A stretch of 64,000 nucleotides of DNA from an uncultured Ignatzschineria sp. (GTDB taxonomy: Bacteria; Pseudomonadota; Gammaproteobacteria; Cardiobacteriales; Wohlfahrtiimonadaceae). The translations under genes were made by a program, and so were the position numbers. Positions 10,468 to 19,505 of this stretch are shown piece after piece. The stretch lies in NCBI GenBank assembly GCA_945639195.1, contig CALZEE010000001.1, positions 496,001 to 560,000 of the forward strand, given 5' to 3'. The notes below the pieces were generated by a model that did no database searches, was not told the origin of the DNA, and worked only from the letters and a program-made list of their open reading frames with translations. Position 1 is the stretch's first letter, and every line of letters starts with the position of its first letter.

Positions 10468-11691
10468 CTACTTCTCATCAAGTTTGAAAGCATCATGCAA
10501 TGTTCTTACCGCAAGTTCATGATACTTGCTTTCAATTACAACAGAAACTTTAATTTCTGAAGTCGAGATCATTTTGATATTAATCTTCTCGTTCGCGAGC
10601 GCTTTAAACATTAAGCTCGCAACCCCTGCATGAGAACGCATACCAAGACCCACGAGAGATACTTTTACGATATCTTTATCGCCGAGTACTTTGCGCGCGC
10701 CCATCTCTTTAGCTGATTTTTCAGTAATTTCAAGTGCTTTGTCGAAATCTGCTTCATTGGTAGTAAAGGTGAAATCAGTCGTCCCATCTTGAGAGATGTT
10801 TTGAACGATCATATCGACTTCAATATTCGCATCACTGATTTGCTCAAGAATATTAAAGGCAATGCCAGGTTGATCAGGTACACCAAGTACCGTAATTTTT
10901 GCTTCATTTTTACTTGTGGCAACACCTGAGATAATGGCTGCTTCCATGTCAATATCCTTTTCTGTAGTAATAAGAGTTCCTTCGCCATGCTCTGTTAAAG
11001 AGGAGAGGACGCGGATGGGAACATTGTTTTTAGCGGCTAGCTCAACTGAGCGAATTTGTAAAACTTTAGATCCTAAGCTTGAGAGTTCAAGCATCTCTTC
11101 AAAGGATATTTTATCTAATTTACGGGCTTTAGGTTCAATGCGTGGATCGGTTGTGTAAACACCATCCACATCCGTAAATATTTGGCACTCAGACGCATTT
11201 AAGCGAGCAGCAAGTGCTACTGCTGTTGTGTCAGAGCCACCGCGGCCAAGTGTTGTGACTTCACCATTTTCAGTAACGCCTTGGAATCCGGCAACGACGA
11301 CGACATAACCTGCAGCAAGATCTGCTTCCATCGCCGAGGTATCAATATTTTTAATACGTGCTTTAGTATGAACGTGATCAGTGATAATTTTTGCCTGATC
11401 TCCATTATACGATTTTGCTTTAATACCCATTGCTTCAAGCGCAATACAGAGAAGGGAAATACTCACCTGTTCTCCGGTTGAGACAAGTGCATCCATCTCT
11501 CGAGGGTTTGGCTTCTTGGTGAGGCCATGTGCGAGTTGAATGAGACGGTCTGTTTCTCCTGACATTGCTGAAAGGACAATGACCATTTGGTGTCCTTCCT
11601 CATGATATTTTTGTGTACGGCGCGCAACATTCTGAATACGTTCAATATTTGCAACGGAACTGCCACCATATTTTTGTACTAACAGAGTCAT
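10468..11691 (-). CDS. lysC: Aspartate kinase
   Basis: Phosphorylates aspartate, the first step to lysine, threonine, methionine and diaminopimelate. 407 residues with no homoserine dehydrogenase domain, so this is the monofunctional type seen in Pseudomonas. The kinase signature KYGGSSV is at residues 8-14, followed by GFQGVTENGEVTTLGRGGSD. Two ACT domains occupy the last 150 residues, the usual site of lysine/threonine feedback. Some relatives also make a separate beta subunit from an internal start; I cannot tell from sequence alone. Confidence 0.96.
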   Translation of the reverse strand: MTLLVQKYGGSSVANIERIQNVARRTQKYHEEGHQMVIVLSAMSGETDRLIQLAHGLTKKPNPREMDALVSTGEQVSISLLCIALEAMGIKAKSYNGDQAKIITDHVHTKARIKNIDTSAMEADLAAGYVVVVAGFQGVTENGEVTTLGRGGSDTTAVALAARLNASECQIFTDVDGVYTTDPRIEPKARKLDKISFEEMLELSSLGSKVLQIRSVELAAKNNVPIRVLSSLTEHGEGTLITTEKDIDMEAAIISGVATSKNEAKITVLGVPDQPGIAFNILEQISDANIEVDMIVQNISQDGTTDFTFTTNEADFDKALEITEKSAKEMGARKVLGDKDIVKVSLVGLGMRSHAGVASLMFKALANEKINIKMISTSEIKVSVVIESKYHELAVRTLHDAFKLDEK

Positions 11692-11770
11692 TTATTTTAT
11701 CCTGCCTTATGATTATAAGTTCGGTTGTAGAGATCGATTTTTCAAGAGATCGACTTATAAATATTACAAG

Positions 11771-11800
11771 AAAGCGCTAGAAAATCTAGCGCTTTTTTTG
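11771..11800. terminator. Terminator between nhaD and lysC
   Basis: An 11-bp stem (AAAGCGCTAGA / TCTAGCGCTTT) followed by a T run on the + strand and a shorter T-rich stretch on the minus strand, where it would end nhaD transcription. Confidence 0.75.
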
Positions 11801-11827
11801 TTTTATCCGAAGGTATCCTACTGAACT

Positions 11828-13264
11828 TTATAAGAAGATAAAGTTAAGAAGAATATAGACCGGAATTAAGACAATCATGGCAATAAACATATAGCCGAAG
11901 AACGAAGGCATTTTGATCCCTTCTTGCTCAGCCATTGATTTAATCATGAAGTTTGGTGCATTCCCGATATAGGTTAATGGACCTGTAAATACAGTACCCA
12001 TTGAGATCGCAAGAAGTGTTGCTGTCATCGATTTACCCATTAATGTACCATTCATCAAGAATTCTGCAGCATTGCCATCAGGTGCTAAAGACCCTGCCAT
12101 TTTAAAGAATACAAGATAGGTTGGGGCATTATCTAAGAAGGCAGAGAGCACCGTCGTGACCCAGAAGTAGATCACATTGTTCGGCTGGCCAGCTTCGTTA
12201 TGAGTCACCTCAAATACAGCAGAGAAAGCACCATTACTACCCGCTTCTAAAATCGTAATAACGGGAACAATCGTTAAGAAAATACCGGCAAATATTTTCG
12301 CAACTTCCAAAATAGGTTCCCAGTTAAAGTTGTTATCTTCACGGATTTTTTGAGAAGTGATTTTGAGTGATACAACCGTTAAGAAGATAAAGAAGAGGTC
12401 ACGTAGTACATTTTCAAGACGTACAGTAACGCCAAAGACATTCCATGTAGTTTCAGGATGCCAAACGCCCGAGATAATAATCCCTAAAAGAACGCCAAGA
12501 ATGATTAAGAAGTTCTGTTTACCGACGACAACAAAGGTTGTTTTCTCTTTAGATGCCGGAATATTTTCTTTCTTGAAGTAATAGCTATCAATGACATAGA
12601 AAAGGCTTAATAAGATAACTGAGAACACCAACACAGGAAGGAACATGTGCTTTAAGGTCCAGAAGAAATCAACGCCATTTAAGAAACCAAGGAAGAGTGG
12701 TGGATCACCAAGTGGTGTTAATCCTCCCCCAATATTCGCCACTAAGAAGATGAAGAATATCGGGATATGCATACGGTGTTTGCGATTTTTATTCGCAGAT
12801 AAAATTGGGCGAATAAGGAGCATTGCAGCGCCTGTCGTTCCCATTACAGAGGCTAAAATGGTCCCTATTGCGAGAATGGATACGTTAAATTTGGGGCTTG
12901 CAACGAGGTTGCCAGAGATATGAATACCCCCTGATGCTGCAAATAGAACAAGTAGTAACAAAATAAAGGGGATATATTCTTCAATAAACGCATGGGAGAA
13001 GATATTCGCCACAATGGTCATATCATAGGTGAAGAACAAGGGGATAAAGAATAGGAGAGTCCACATGGCTGTGATTTTGCCGAAGTGATGTTCCCATAGT
13101 TTAGGTGCGAAAAGCGGGAGAACTGCAATAGAGAGGATAATTCCAATAAAAGGAATAGACCACAGTGGTGATAGGGTTTGCCCGTCAAATGAGAGCTCAC
13201 CGCCAGCGAAAGCAAGGCTTGGTAGCATGCTGATGCTGAGAAGGAAAAATAAGGCTTTACGCAT
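11828..13264 (-). CDS. nhaD: Na+/H+ antiporter, NhaD family
   Basis: Inner-membrane sodium/proton antiporter of the NhaD family (ion transporter superfamily, related to citrate and ArsB carriers). 478 residues with an N-terminal signal-like helix ending at SLAFAGG and about a dozen further helices. Typical motifs are GGGLTPLGDPPLFLGFLNGV near residue 185 and SAFLDNAPTYLVFF near 380. A strong GGAGG ribosome site lies eight bases before the ATG. It should export Na+ or Li+ at alkaline pH. Confidence 0.9.
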   Translation of the reverse strand: MRKALFFLLSISMLPSLAFAGGELSFDGQTLSPLWSIPFIGIILSIAVLPLFAPKLWEHHFGKITAMWTLLFFIPLFFTYDMTIVANIFSHAFIEEYIPFILLLLVLFAASGGIHISGNLVASPKFNVSILAIGTILASVMGTTGAAMLLIRPILSANKNRKHRMHIPIFFIFLVANIGGGLTPLGDPPLFLGFLNGVDFFWTLKHMFLPVLVFSVILLSLFYVIDSYYFKKENIPASKEKTTFVVVGKQNFLIILGVLLGIIISGVWHPETTWNVFGVTVRLENVLRDLFFIFLTVVSLKITSQKIREDNNFNWEPILEVAKIFAGIFLTIVPVITILEAGSNGAFSAVFEVTHNEAGQPNNVIYFWVTTVLSAFLDNAPTYLVFFKMAGSLAPDGNAAEFLMNGTLMGKSMTATLLAISMGTVFTGPLTYIGNAPNFMIKSMAEQEGIKMPSFFGYMFIAMIVLIPVYILLNFIFL

Positions 13265-13631
13265 TTGTACCTCCGATATTAATTTAAGCGTAGTTAAATG
13301 AAGCTTCCACCCATAGAAGAGAGAAGCGCTCCTACAACAATATTATGTCAACTCTCGTTAGCCCCATATCGGCGACTCGTCAAAATTGATCGAAAGTTTA
13401 AGTGATTCAACACTAAGCTGATTCAAAACCTTCAAGAAAATAGAAATTTAAGCCAACTCTAAGAAGAGAGGGTTCGGTTATTTTGATGTGGGTGTGAGTG
13501 CAATCTTAGAGGAGAACTTACTATAACCTTCTGCTAGATTAGTAACATAAAACAGCAAATTAGAGCTTTTAAGACAAAAGTAACGTGCTATGCTATGGAC
13601 TACTTAAAATCACTTCACAATAGCACAAAAT
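13265..13631. other. Divergent intergenic region nhaD / nadK
   Basis: 367 bases without a gene. On the minus strand a TTGACA lies upstream of nhaD, but I find no good -10 at the right distance. On the plus strand a TATGCT-like -10 precedes nadK. I looked for a sodium riboswitch fold before nhaD and cannot support one by eye. Confidence 0.45.
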
Positions 13632-14504
13632 ATGAAAAAATTTCAAAAAATAGCCCTCATTCTAAGTAATAAAGCGTCAAGAGAAATTCAAGAAGCGGTG
13701 GTTCGTACTAAAAAAATTATGGATGAACATGGTGCAAGCTATTTTGAAGTCGATAACTTAGAGTATCGTTCAAAGCTCTCATATCCCGAGGAAATCATGA
13801 CAGAGATTTCTTCGTGTGATCTGATTATTGCCTTCGGTGGCGATGGGACTTTCTTAGGAATTGCCCGAAAAGTCCACCACTTCAATATCCCTGTTTTAGG
13901 GGTGAATTTGGGGCGCTTAGGTTTCTTGACAGATATTGACCAACGAACTTTGCATACCCACCTTTCGACGATTTTAGAGGGCGATGTGGCCTTTGAAGAG
14001 CGCTTTTTATTAAAAGCCTCCATTTCGGGAGAGTTCCGTTCATTTGCGATGAATGATGTTGTGATTCACAAAACAGAACTTTCTCGACTCATTGAAATTG
14101 ATGTTTATGTGAATGATCATTATCTTTCAACTTATCGCTCTGATGGTCTTATTTTAGCAACCCCGACAGGATCAACGGCATACTCTCTCTCAACGGGAGG
14201 GCCTATTATGTATCCTTCATTGCCGGCAATTGTTTTATCACCTATTTGCCCGCATACATTCAGTCATCGACCGCTCGTGATTCCAGCGAACTGTAAGATT
14301 GATGTTGTAACCAGTGATCGAGAAAAAGAGCCTGTGAATGTGACTTGTGATGGGCAGGAGCTCTTTACATTATCAAATAGTGAAACATTAACGATTGAAC
14401 CTTCAGAGCATCCATTACGTTTATTACATTCAAAAGATTATCACTATTTCTCTATTTTACGAGAGAAATTGAATTGGGGGAATCAACCTAATATTCGCCG
14501 CTAA
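13632..14504 (+). CDS. nadK: NAD kinase
   Basis: Makes NADP from NAD and ATP (or polyphosphate) in the cytosol. 290 residues, the normal length. The GGDG motif is at residues 69-72 (FGGDGTFLGIAR), followed by LGVNLGRLGFLTDI and the second conserved block TPTGSTAYSLSTGGPI. The ATG has no clear Shine-Dalgarno sequence, but it starts the family's first beta strand (KKFQKIALILS), so I keep it. Confidence 0.97.
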   Translation: MKKFQKIALILSNKASREIQEAVVRTKKIMDEHGASYFEVDNLEYRSKLSYPEEIMTEISSCDLIIAFGGDGTFLGIARKVHHFNIPVLGVNLGRLGFLTDIDQRTLHTHLSTILEGDVAFEERFLLKASISGEFRSFAMNDVVIHKTELSRLIEIDVYVNDHYLSTYRSDGLILATPTGSTAYSLSTGGPIMYPSLPAIVLSPICPHTFSHRPLVIPANCKIDVVTSDREKEPVNVTCDGQELFTLSNSETLTIEPSEHPLRLLHSKDYHYFSILREKLNWGNQPNIRR

Positions 14505-14580
14505 TGATTGATCTATAAGGTAAGTAAAGATAGGGGGAGTCGAGATATTTAAAGACTTTTGAAAAAAAAGTGATTAAAGA

Positions 14581-14608
14581 TTGCAAATATATTTTTACCC
14601 CCTAGAAT
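14581..14608 (+). promoter_or_regulatory. Promoter of the leader ORF
   Basis: TTGCAA, a 16-base spacer and TAGAAT, predicting a transcript start near 14615. Confidence 0.55.
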
Positions 14609-14646
14609 GTACTCGTTTGTTTGAAAGATGAAGAATTAGGAGAAAG

Positions 14647-14757
14647 ATGATGAGTCACAACATGCGACCAACGCGAGTGCAAAAGCCTATCTATATTGAA
14701 GGCCGCATCGCTATTCTTTCTAATTCACCTATTTTTGAAAAATGCCTCCATTTGTAA
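14647..14757 (+). CDS. Possible 36-residue leader peptide
   Basis: ATG (doubled) preceded by AGGAG at good spacing. The peptide begins MMSHNMRPTRVQKPIYIEG and ends SPIFEKCLHL. I recognise no family. Its last codons and stop form the left arm of the following hairpin, the geometry of a transcription-attenuation leader. A ribosome at the stop would hide that arm. It could equally be a chance ORF on a small RNA of about 155 bases that ends at the same hairpin. Confidence 0.4.
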   Translation: MMSHNMRPTRVQKPIYIEGRIAILSNSPIFEKCLHL

Positions 14758-14772
14758 TGGGGGCTTTTTTTT
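14744..14772 (+). terminator. Terminator / attenuator before the amidohydrolase gene
   Basis: An 8-bp stem (GCCTCCAT / ATGGGGGC, one G-T pair) with loop TTGTA and eight T residues, 60 bases before the next ATG. It lies inside the apparent transcript, not after a full-length gene. Confidence 0.75.
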
Positions 14773-14831
14773 GCGCCAAAAATGGCACCCCGAAATTTGT
14801 TGTTTAATAAAATAAAAAAGAGGAAACCCTT

Positions 14832-15869
14832 ATGAGCACATTAGTCGCTAAAGAGCATCGCATTTACACTGACACCAAAAGTTTAAAAGCATACTTATTA
14901 AATAACATTGAGAAAAACGGTGGGTGGGTAAATGCCCATATGCATGGTGACCGTGCATTCACAATTGATTATGCTGGATTTGAAGTTTATCAAACACAGA
15001 GTTTGATTGAGAAGTGGGATACATTAGATCGCATTAAATCAACGATGACGGAAGAAGATTACTATCGTCATTTCTCAATGGGAATTGAGCGTATGATTGA
15101 GCAAGGCGTAACGGCTGTAGGAAGTTTTATTGACGTTGACCCGATTGCCGAAGAGCGCGCGATTAATGCAGCCCTTCGTGCACGTCGTAATTATGAGAAA
15201 GATATTACGATCAAACTCGTGAATCAAACATTAAAAGGCGTGATTGATAAAGAAGCGCGTTACTGGTTCGATAAAGGTGCGGATAAAGTCGATATTATCG
15301 GCGGGCTTCCACGTCGTGACCTTCGTGATCACGGTGAGGGAATGGATGCGGTGCATATGGATGTTTTAATGCAAACGGCTAAAGCACAAGGAAAAATGAT
15401 TCACGTACACGTGGATCAGTTCAACTCAAAAGATGAAAAAGAGACAGAACTTGTTGCAGATAAAACGATAGAGCATGGCATGGAAGGGCGCGTTGTTGCG
15501 ATCCACAGTATTTCGATCACAGCGCATGATGAAGCGTATCGTAAAATGCTCTATGCAAAAATGCTTAAAGCGAAAATGATGGTTATCGCTTGCCCATTTG
15601 CATGGATTGATAGCCCAAGACGTGAAGATCATGGGCCGACTCGTAACGCGATTACACCCGCTGATGAATTAGCGAAAGCAGGAATCCCTGTTGCAGTAGG
15701 AACCGATAATATTGCGGACTACATGTTGCCATTTAGTGACGGTGATATGTGGGAAGAGTTAAAGCTCCTTATTACAGGATGTCGTTATACGAATCTTGAA
15801 GAAGCAATTAACATTGCGACAAGAAATGGTCGTATGGCATTAGGCCTTGAGGCTTATGCACGCGTATAG
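14832..15869 (+). CDS. Amidohydrolase-superfamily protein, cytosine-deaminase-like
   Basis: Metal-dependent hydrolase of the amidohydrolase superfamily, 345 residues. Visible metal and active-site motifs in order are HMHGD (about residue 37), HVHVDQF (about 197), the His of AIHSIS (about 229) and GTDNIADYMLPFSDGD (about 295). This order matches cytosine deaminase and related aminohydrolases, though HVHVDQ replaces the HCDE of E. coli CodA, so the substrate is open. The start has AGGAAA upstream. It stands alone between a candidate attenuator and a terminator. Confidence 0.75.
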   Translation: MSTLVAKEHRIYTDTKSLKAYLLNNIEKNGGWVNAHMHGDRAFTIDYAGFEVYQTQSLIEKWDTLDRIKSTMTEEDYYRHFSMGIERMIEQGVTAVGSFIDVDPIAEERAINAALRARRNYEKDITIKLVNQTLKGVIDKEARYWFDKGADKVDIIGGLPRRDLRDHGEGMDAVHMDVLMQTAKAQGKMIHVHVDQFNSKDEKETELVADKTIEHGMEGRVVAIHSISITAHDEAYRKMLYAKMLKAKMMVIACPFAWIDSPRREDHGPTRNAITPADELAKAGIPVAVGTDNIADYMLPFSDGDMWEELKLLITGCRYTNLEEAINIATRNGRMALGLEAYARV

Positions 15870-16179
15870 GAGCTATTAAAGATAAGAAGTTAATTTTTTA
15901 ATTACTTAATAATATTAATGGTTGTTTTGTTTATTAATAATAATTAATGTTTATAAAAAGCGCTTAATGAGAGAATCGTTGAGCGCTTTTTTATTTGTAT
16001 TTTGTAAGGTCTTCCTCAAAGAAAGTTTAACTTGCTGATTGGAAATAGTTATTAAGTCAATAGGTTAATCTTGAAATATCAATCAATATTATTATATTCT
16101 TATTATTTTAAGTAATTACAAGTATAATAATAAAAATTATAATAAATATTGTTTTTATTGCTTTTGGGAGATTTATAAA
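15870..16179. other. Terminator plus very AT-rich region before the adhesin gene
   Basis: 310 bases. The first part holds a terminator (15955-15993). Then comes a strongly AT-rich stretch (16050-16160) that probably carries the adhesin promoter and is typical of DNA bound by nucleoid silencers. No gene seen. Confidence 0.6.
15955..15993 (+). terminator. Terminator of the amidohydrolase gene
   Basis: A stem (AAAGCGCTTA / TGAGCGCTTT, one G-T pair) around a 12-base loop, followed by TTTTATTT. Confidence 0.8.
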
Positions 16180-17085
16180 TTGAATAAAATTTATTGTGTA
16201 ATTTGGTGCCATATTCGTCAAGCTTATGTGGTCGCTTCTGAGCTAGCCTCACGTAAAAAAATAAAAAGCCAAAAGCAGGGACGAACTATATTAATGATGA
16301 AAGGACTCTTTTTGAGTTCTTTAATAGGCATTTCTTCCACCGTTCTTGCGGAGGAAAATAGACTCAACATAGGTCAAGATGATGGGGACGTAATATATAG
16401 GTGATTATGACACTATAAACCCTAGTGCATTTTCTGGAATTGTAATCGGACAGGAGACAGTTTTAGCCTCAGGAAATGACGTTATTATTATTGGGACAGG
16501 GGCATCAACTCATGGCACCAATGCGATATCCATTGGTACGGATACTAAATCCGAGGGGGATTCTGTTGCAATTGGAGCGGGAGCGGAAGCAGTATCTGGG
16601 GGAATTGCTATAGGTATGGGCTCAAAAGCGACAGTTTCAGATGAGTTTTCTGTAGGATCTAAGGATAATGAAAGAAAGATTACTAATGTTCGTTCCGGAA
16701 ATATTATTGTAGATTCAAAAGATGCTGTGAATGGCTCTCAGCTGTATACCGCTTTATATTCAGTTATCGATGTAATAGGCAAGGATTCTAATGGGCAAGT
16801 AAGTAATAGCGTGATTAGCGGCGTTGATTTCTCTAGAGCCTTTGATTTAAAAAGAAATTATATTACAAATGTTTATGATGGATTTGCATTTACAAATACT
16901 AGAACCAAAGAGCTTGCTTCAGTGTTGGGCGGTAGTGCTAAGATCACGAATGGAACATTCTTTGGGCCGATTTATGATTTTGGAGAGCTGGATGAAGATG
17001 GCAATAAAATCACTTACAATACCGTTGGCGCAGCATTAGACAATATTGATGGTCGTGTGGATATCAATACGATCAATATTGAAAA

Positions 17086-17230
17086 TATTACTACCGGAAA
17101 AGCAGGACTAGTGCAGCTTTCAGAGAGTGGTGAGATTGTGATAGATAACACGATTGCCGGTGCTGACAAGGCTGTTTTTAATCTTCAAAATGCCGATGGC
17201 ACCGCACGTCAGATGATGGGGGTTGAGAAG
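17086..17230 (+). repeat. 145-bp direct repeat, copy 1, in the adhesin gene
   Basis: Encodes a segment starting ITTGKAGLVQLSESGEIVID and running to the next neck motif. A near-identical copy lies 591 bases downstream. Confidence 0.9.
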
Positions 17231-17676
17231 GCGAAATTAAATGCGGATTCCACAGATGCAGTGAATGGCGCTCAGCTTCATGTAACGAATGAGAACGTAG
17301 CGCAAAATACCATGAACATTACAAAAAACAGTGAGGGCATTACGCAAAATACCGAGAACATTACAAAAAATAGTGAGAACATTACAAAAAATAGTGAGAG
17401 CATTACGCAAAATGCCGGAAACATTACAAAAAACAGTGAGAGCATTACGCAAAATACCGAGAATATTAAAAAGACCAATGAATCCTTGGTAACAGCGTTG
17501 GGGGCTGGTGTGATGCTTGATGATGTAGGGAATCTGGATCTAACGGCACTCGATTATAAAGAAGCATTGGGGTCAGATCAGGATTTGGGAAGCATTGAGG
17601 CCGGTTTTGAATATGTAGGGACAAAGCTGGGGGATCATGATGCTCAGTTAACACAGATCGGCACAAGCATTGGTGA

Positions 17677-17821
17677 CATTACTACCGGAAAAGCAGGACT
17701 AGTGCAGCTTTCAGAGAGCGGTGAGATTGTGATAGATAACACCATTGCCGGTGCTGACGAGGCTGCTTTCAATCTTCAAAATGCCGATGGCACCGCACGT
17801 CAGGTGACGGGGGTTGAGAAG
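17677..17821 (+). repeat. 145-bp direct repeat, copy 2, in the adhesin gene
   Basis: Near-identical to 17086-17230, differing at only a few bases (for example ADE for ADK, and RQVTG for RQMMG). Recombination between the copies would delete 591 bases, 197 codons, and keep the frame. Confidence 0.9.
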
Positions 17822-18576
17822 GGGGATATTACTACAGAGTCTGTAGATGCTATCAATGGAAGTCAATTACTGGGATCATTGAAAAGTCTTGAGACGATCT
17901 TAGGTGCTGAGGTGACAGTAGATAGTCATGGTTATGTTTCTGTACCGAGCAGCACTTTTGATATTGGGCAAGGAAATAATACGATTTCAGGAGCCTTAAA
18001 TTACCTAAACAACCAAAGTGGTGGCGGTGAGGGGTTATTTACTTATGATAAAGATAAGAACCAAGTCATCTTCGCAGATAGTGCTGGTGTGAAAGCGGAT
18101 GCGGAATTGAACTTGGGTGGGCGTGTGATTTCTGGGGTGAAGGGAGGGGAGGTTGTCGAAACATCTAGTCAAGTAGTGACGGGTTCTCAGCTTTGGGAAA
18201 CGAATCAGCAGGTTGAAGAGAATACGCAGCAGTTAAAGCATATTCAAAATACGTTCTCACACTATAATGCACGGTTACACAATATTGAAAAGATTGTTCA
18301 TCAGAATCGGAAAGTGGCGAGTGCTGGTATTTCTGGCGCAATGGCGATGAGCTCTATTCCTTATGTGGATCATACTAAATACTCCTTCGGTATGGGAGCC
18401 GCGACGTATGATGGTGAGGCTGCGATGTCCATCGGCTTTACTTATAAGGTAAACCAAGATGCAAGATTTAGGATTCAAGGGTCTTATGATACGCAGAATA
18501 AGGCCGGCGTTGGCATTGGCTTTGCTTTTGGTTTTTAGCGAGATATTTTACAGTGTCAGTAGATGCTGAAAAGATG

Positions 18577-18606
18577 AGAAAAGAGGCGTAAAAGCCTCTT
18601 TTCTTA
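18577..18606 (+). terminator. Terminator of the adhesin gene
   Basis: A 10-bp stem (GAAAAGAGGC / GCCTCTTTTC) with loop GTAAAA, then TTATT. Confidence 0.8.
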
Positions 18607-18777
18607 TTGATATGGTGAGGTAGTAATCAAATGTTTATTGACGAAAATGTCAGAATGACTTACATATGAAGAACGTAGTAAGTGAGTATGTAACTAACAA
18701 ATTAGTATTGTTCTGCACTCATCGAATCTCTTTGAGCTGCATTGATAGAAACCGCTCGAAAGAGCAAGGGAGATCAA

Positions 18778-19491
18778 ATGAGTATCGCATTATGGCAAGA
18801 GACTGAAGTACAAGAAGGGGTCCTCGACTGGGGACGCGTGAGTGATGTACGTATTTCGGAAACGGTTGAAGCACCTTTGGTTGAAATCGTCGGACATGAT
18901 CGTTTACGTGTTGATGCTGTTTATTATGATGCGGGAATTGAAGGCGCACTTGCGGCCACTTATACCAGACAACCAATCTTAGAGAAACTAGAACAATTAT
19001 TGACGCTATTACCCGAGAATATCGGAATTTTAGTCTTGGATGCTTGGCGCCCATTAACGGTACAGAAGGCTTTACGAGCCCAAGTCAAAACGTTTCTAGA
19101 AGAAGAGTATTCAACACTTGATAACTCTGAAGTCGAAGAGGTGTTATCACAGTTTGTAGCGGAGCCTAGTGATGATCCGCGTAACCCGAGCCCGCATTTA
19201 ACAGGTGGTTCGATTGATATCACGCTCTTTGATTGTGAAACAGGCGAGCCATTAGATATGGGAACGCTCTTTGATGAAGCGACGCCGCTCTCTTGGAGCC
19301 ATGCGTTTGAGTCGGTTGATAGTAGTAAATATAAGCGTGAAATTCGCGACAATAGACGACTCTTAATCAATGGTATGAAATCTGTGGGCTTTACGAATCT
19401 CCCGACGGAATGGTGGCATTTTGATTATGGTAATCAGCTTTGGGGTTATCATAAAAATGAAGATGCTATTTATGGTATTGCAACTTTATAG
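18778..19491 (+). CDS. D-alanyl-D-alanine dipeptidase, VanX/DdpX family (M15D)
   Basis: Zinc dipeptidase that splits D-Ala-D-Ala. 237 residues from the ATG at 18778, chosen for its AAGGGAG ribosome site and because the 12 codons upstream add nothing conserved. Catalytic features are all present: DAWRP (88-92, transition-state Arg), zinc ligands His140 and Asp147 in SPHLTGGSIDIT, and Glu211 and His214 in EWWHF. There is no signal peptide, so it acts in the cytosol. With no vanH/vanA partner it more likely serves peptidoglycan peptide use, as DdpX does, than vancomycin resistance. The next gene follows in 14 bases. Confidence 0.9.
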   Translation: MSIALWQETEVQEGVLDWGRVSDVRISETVEAPLVEIVGHDRLRVDAVYYDAGIEGALAATYTRQPILEKLEQLLTLLPENIGILVLDAWRPLTVQKALRAQVKTFLEEEYSTLDNSEVEEVLSQFVAEPSDDPRNPSPHLTGGSIDITLFDCETGEPLDMGTLFDEATPLSWSHAFESVDSSKYKREIRDNRRLLINGMKSVGFTNLPTEWWHFDYGNQLWGYHKNEDAIYGIATL

Positions 19492-19505
19492 GATGAAAAT
19501 ACGCT

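Larger units (their letters stand above)
14505..14831. other. Leader region of the amidohydrolase gene
   Basis: 327 bases between nadK and the amidohydrolase. It holds a promoter (14581-14608), a 36-codon ORF with good ribosome site (14647-14757), and a terminator-type hairpin (14744-14772) that uses the last codons of that ORF. Confidence 0.7.
16180..18538 (+). pseudogene. YadA-like trimeric autotransporter adhesin, frameshifted near codon 72
   Basis: Type Vc secreted surface adhesin. The first frame (TTG start with GGGAG upstream) encodes an extended signal peptide, MNKIYCVIWCHIRQAYVVASE, and ends at TGA 16402. The rest is in the +1-shifted frame, open from after a TAA at 16391: head repeats (SVAIGAGAEA), neck motifs (DAVNGSQL, DAVNGAQL, DAINGSQL), a heptad coiled-coil stalk of NITKNSE/ITQNTEN repeats (17300-17470), and a C-terminal YadA anchor ending GVGIGFAFGF. 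The frames meet only within 16394-16401, which is a (TA)3 tract. Adding one TA restores a 786-residue protein. It may be phase-variable, decayed, or a sequencing error. Confidence 0.85.

Noticed and set aside
13265..13400. Possible sodium riboswitch before nhaD
   Set aside because: I could not build a supported multi-stem fold or recognise the known conserved bases; a covariance search would be needed.
17237..17478. Antisense ORFs of 66-71 codons over the adhesin stalk
   Set aside because: They are a by-product of the heptad DNA repeats read on the other strand; repetitive low-complexity protein and no ribosome site.
18778..19491. Vancomycin-resistance gene vanX
   Set aside because: There is no vanH, vanA or vanRS; the family also includes DdpX-type dipeptidases in Gram-negative bacteria, which fits better.
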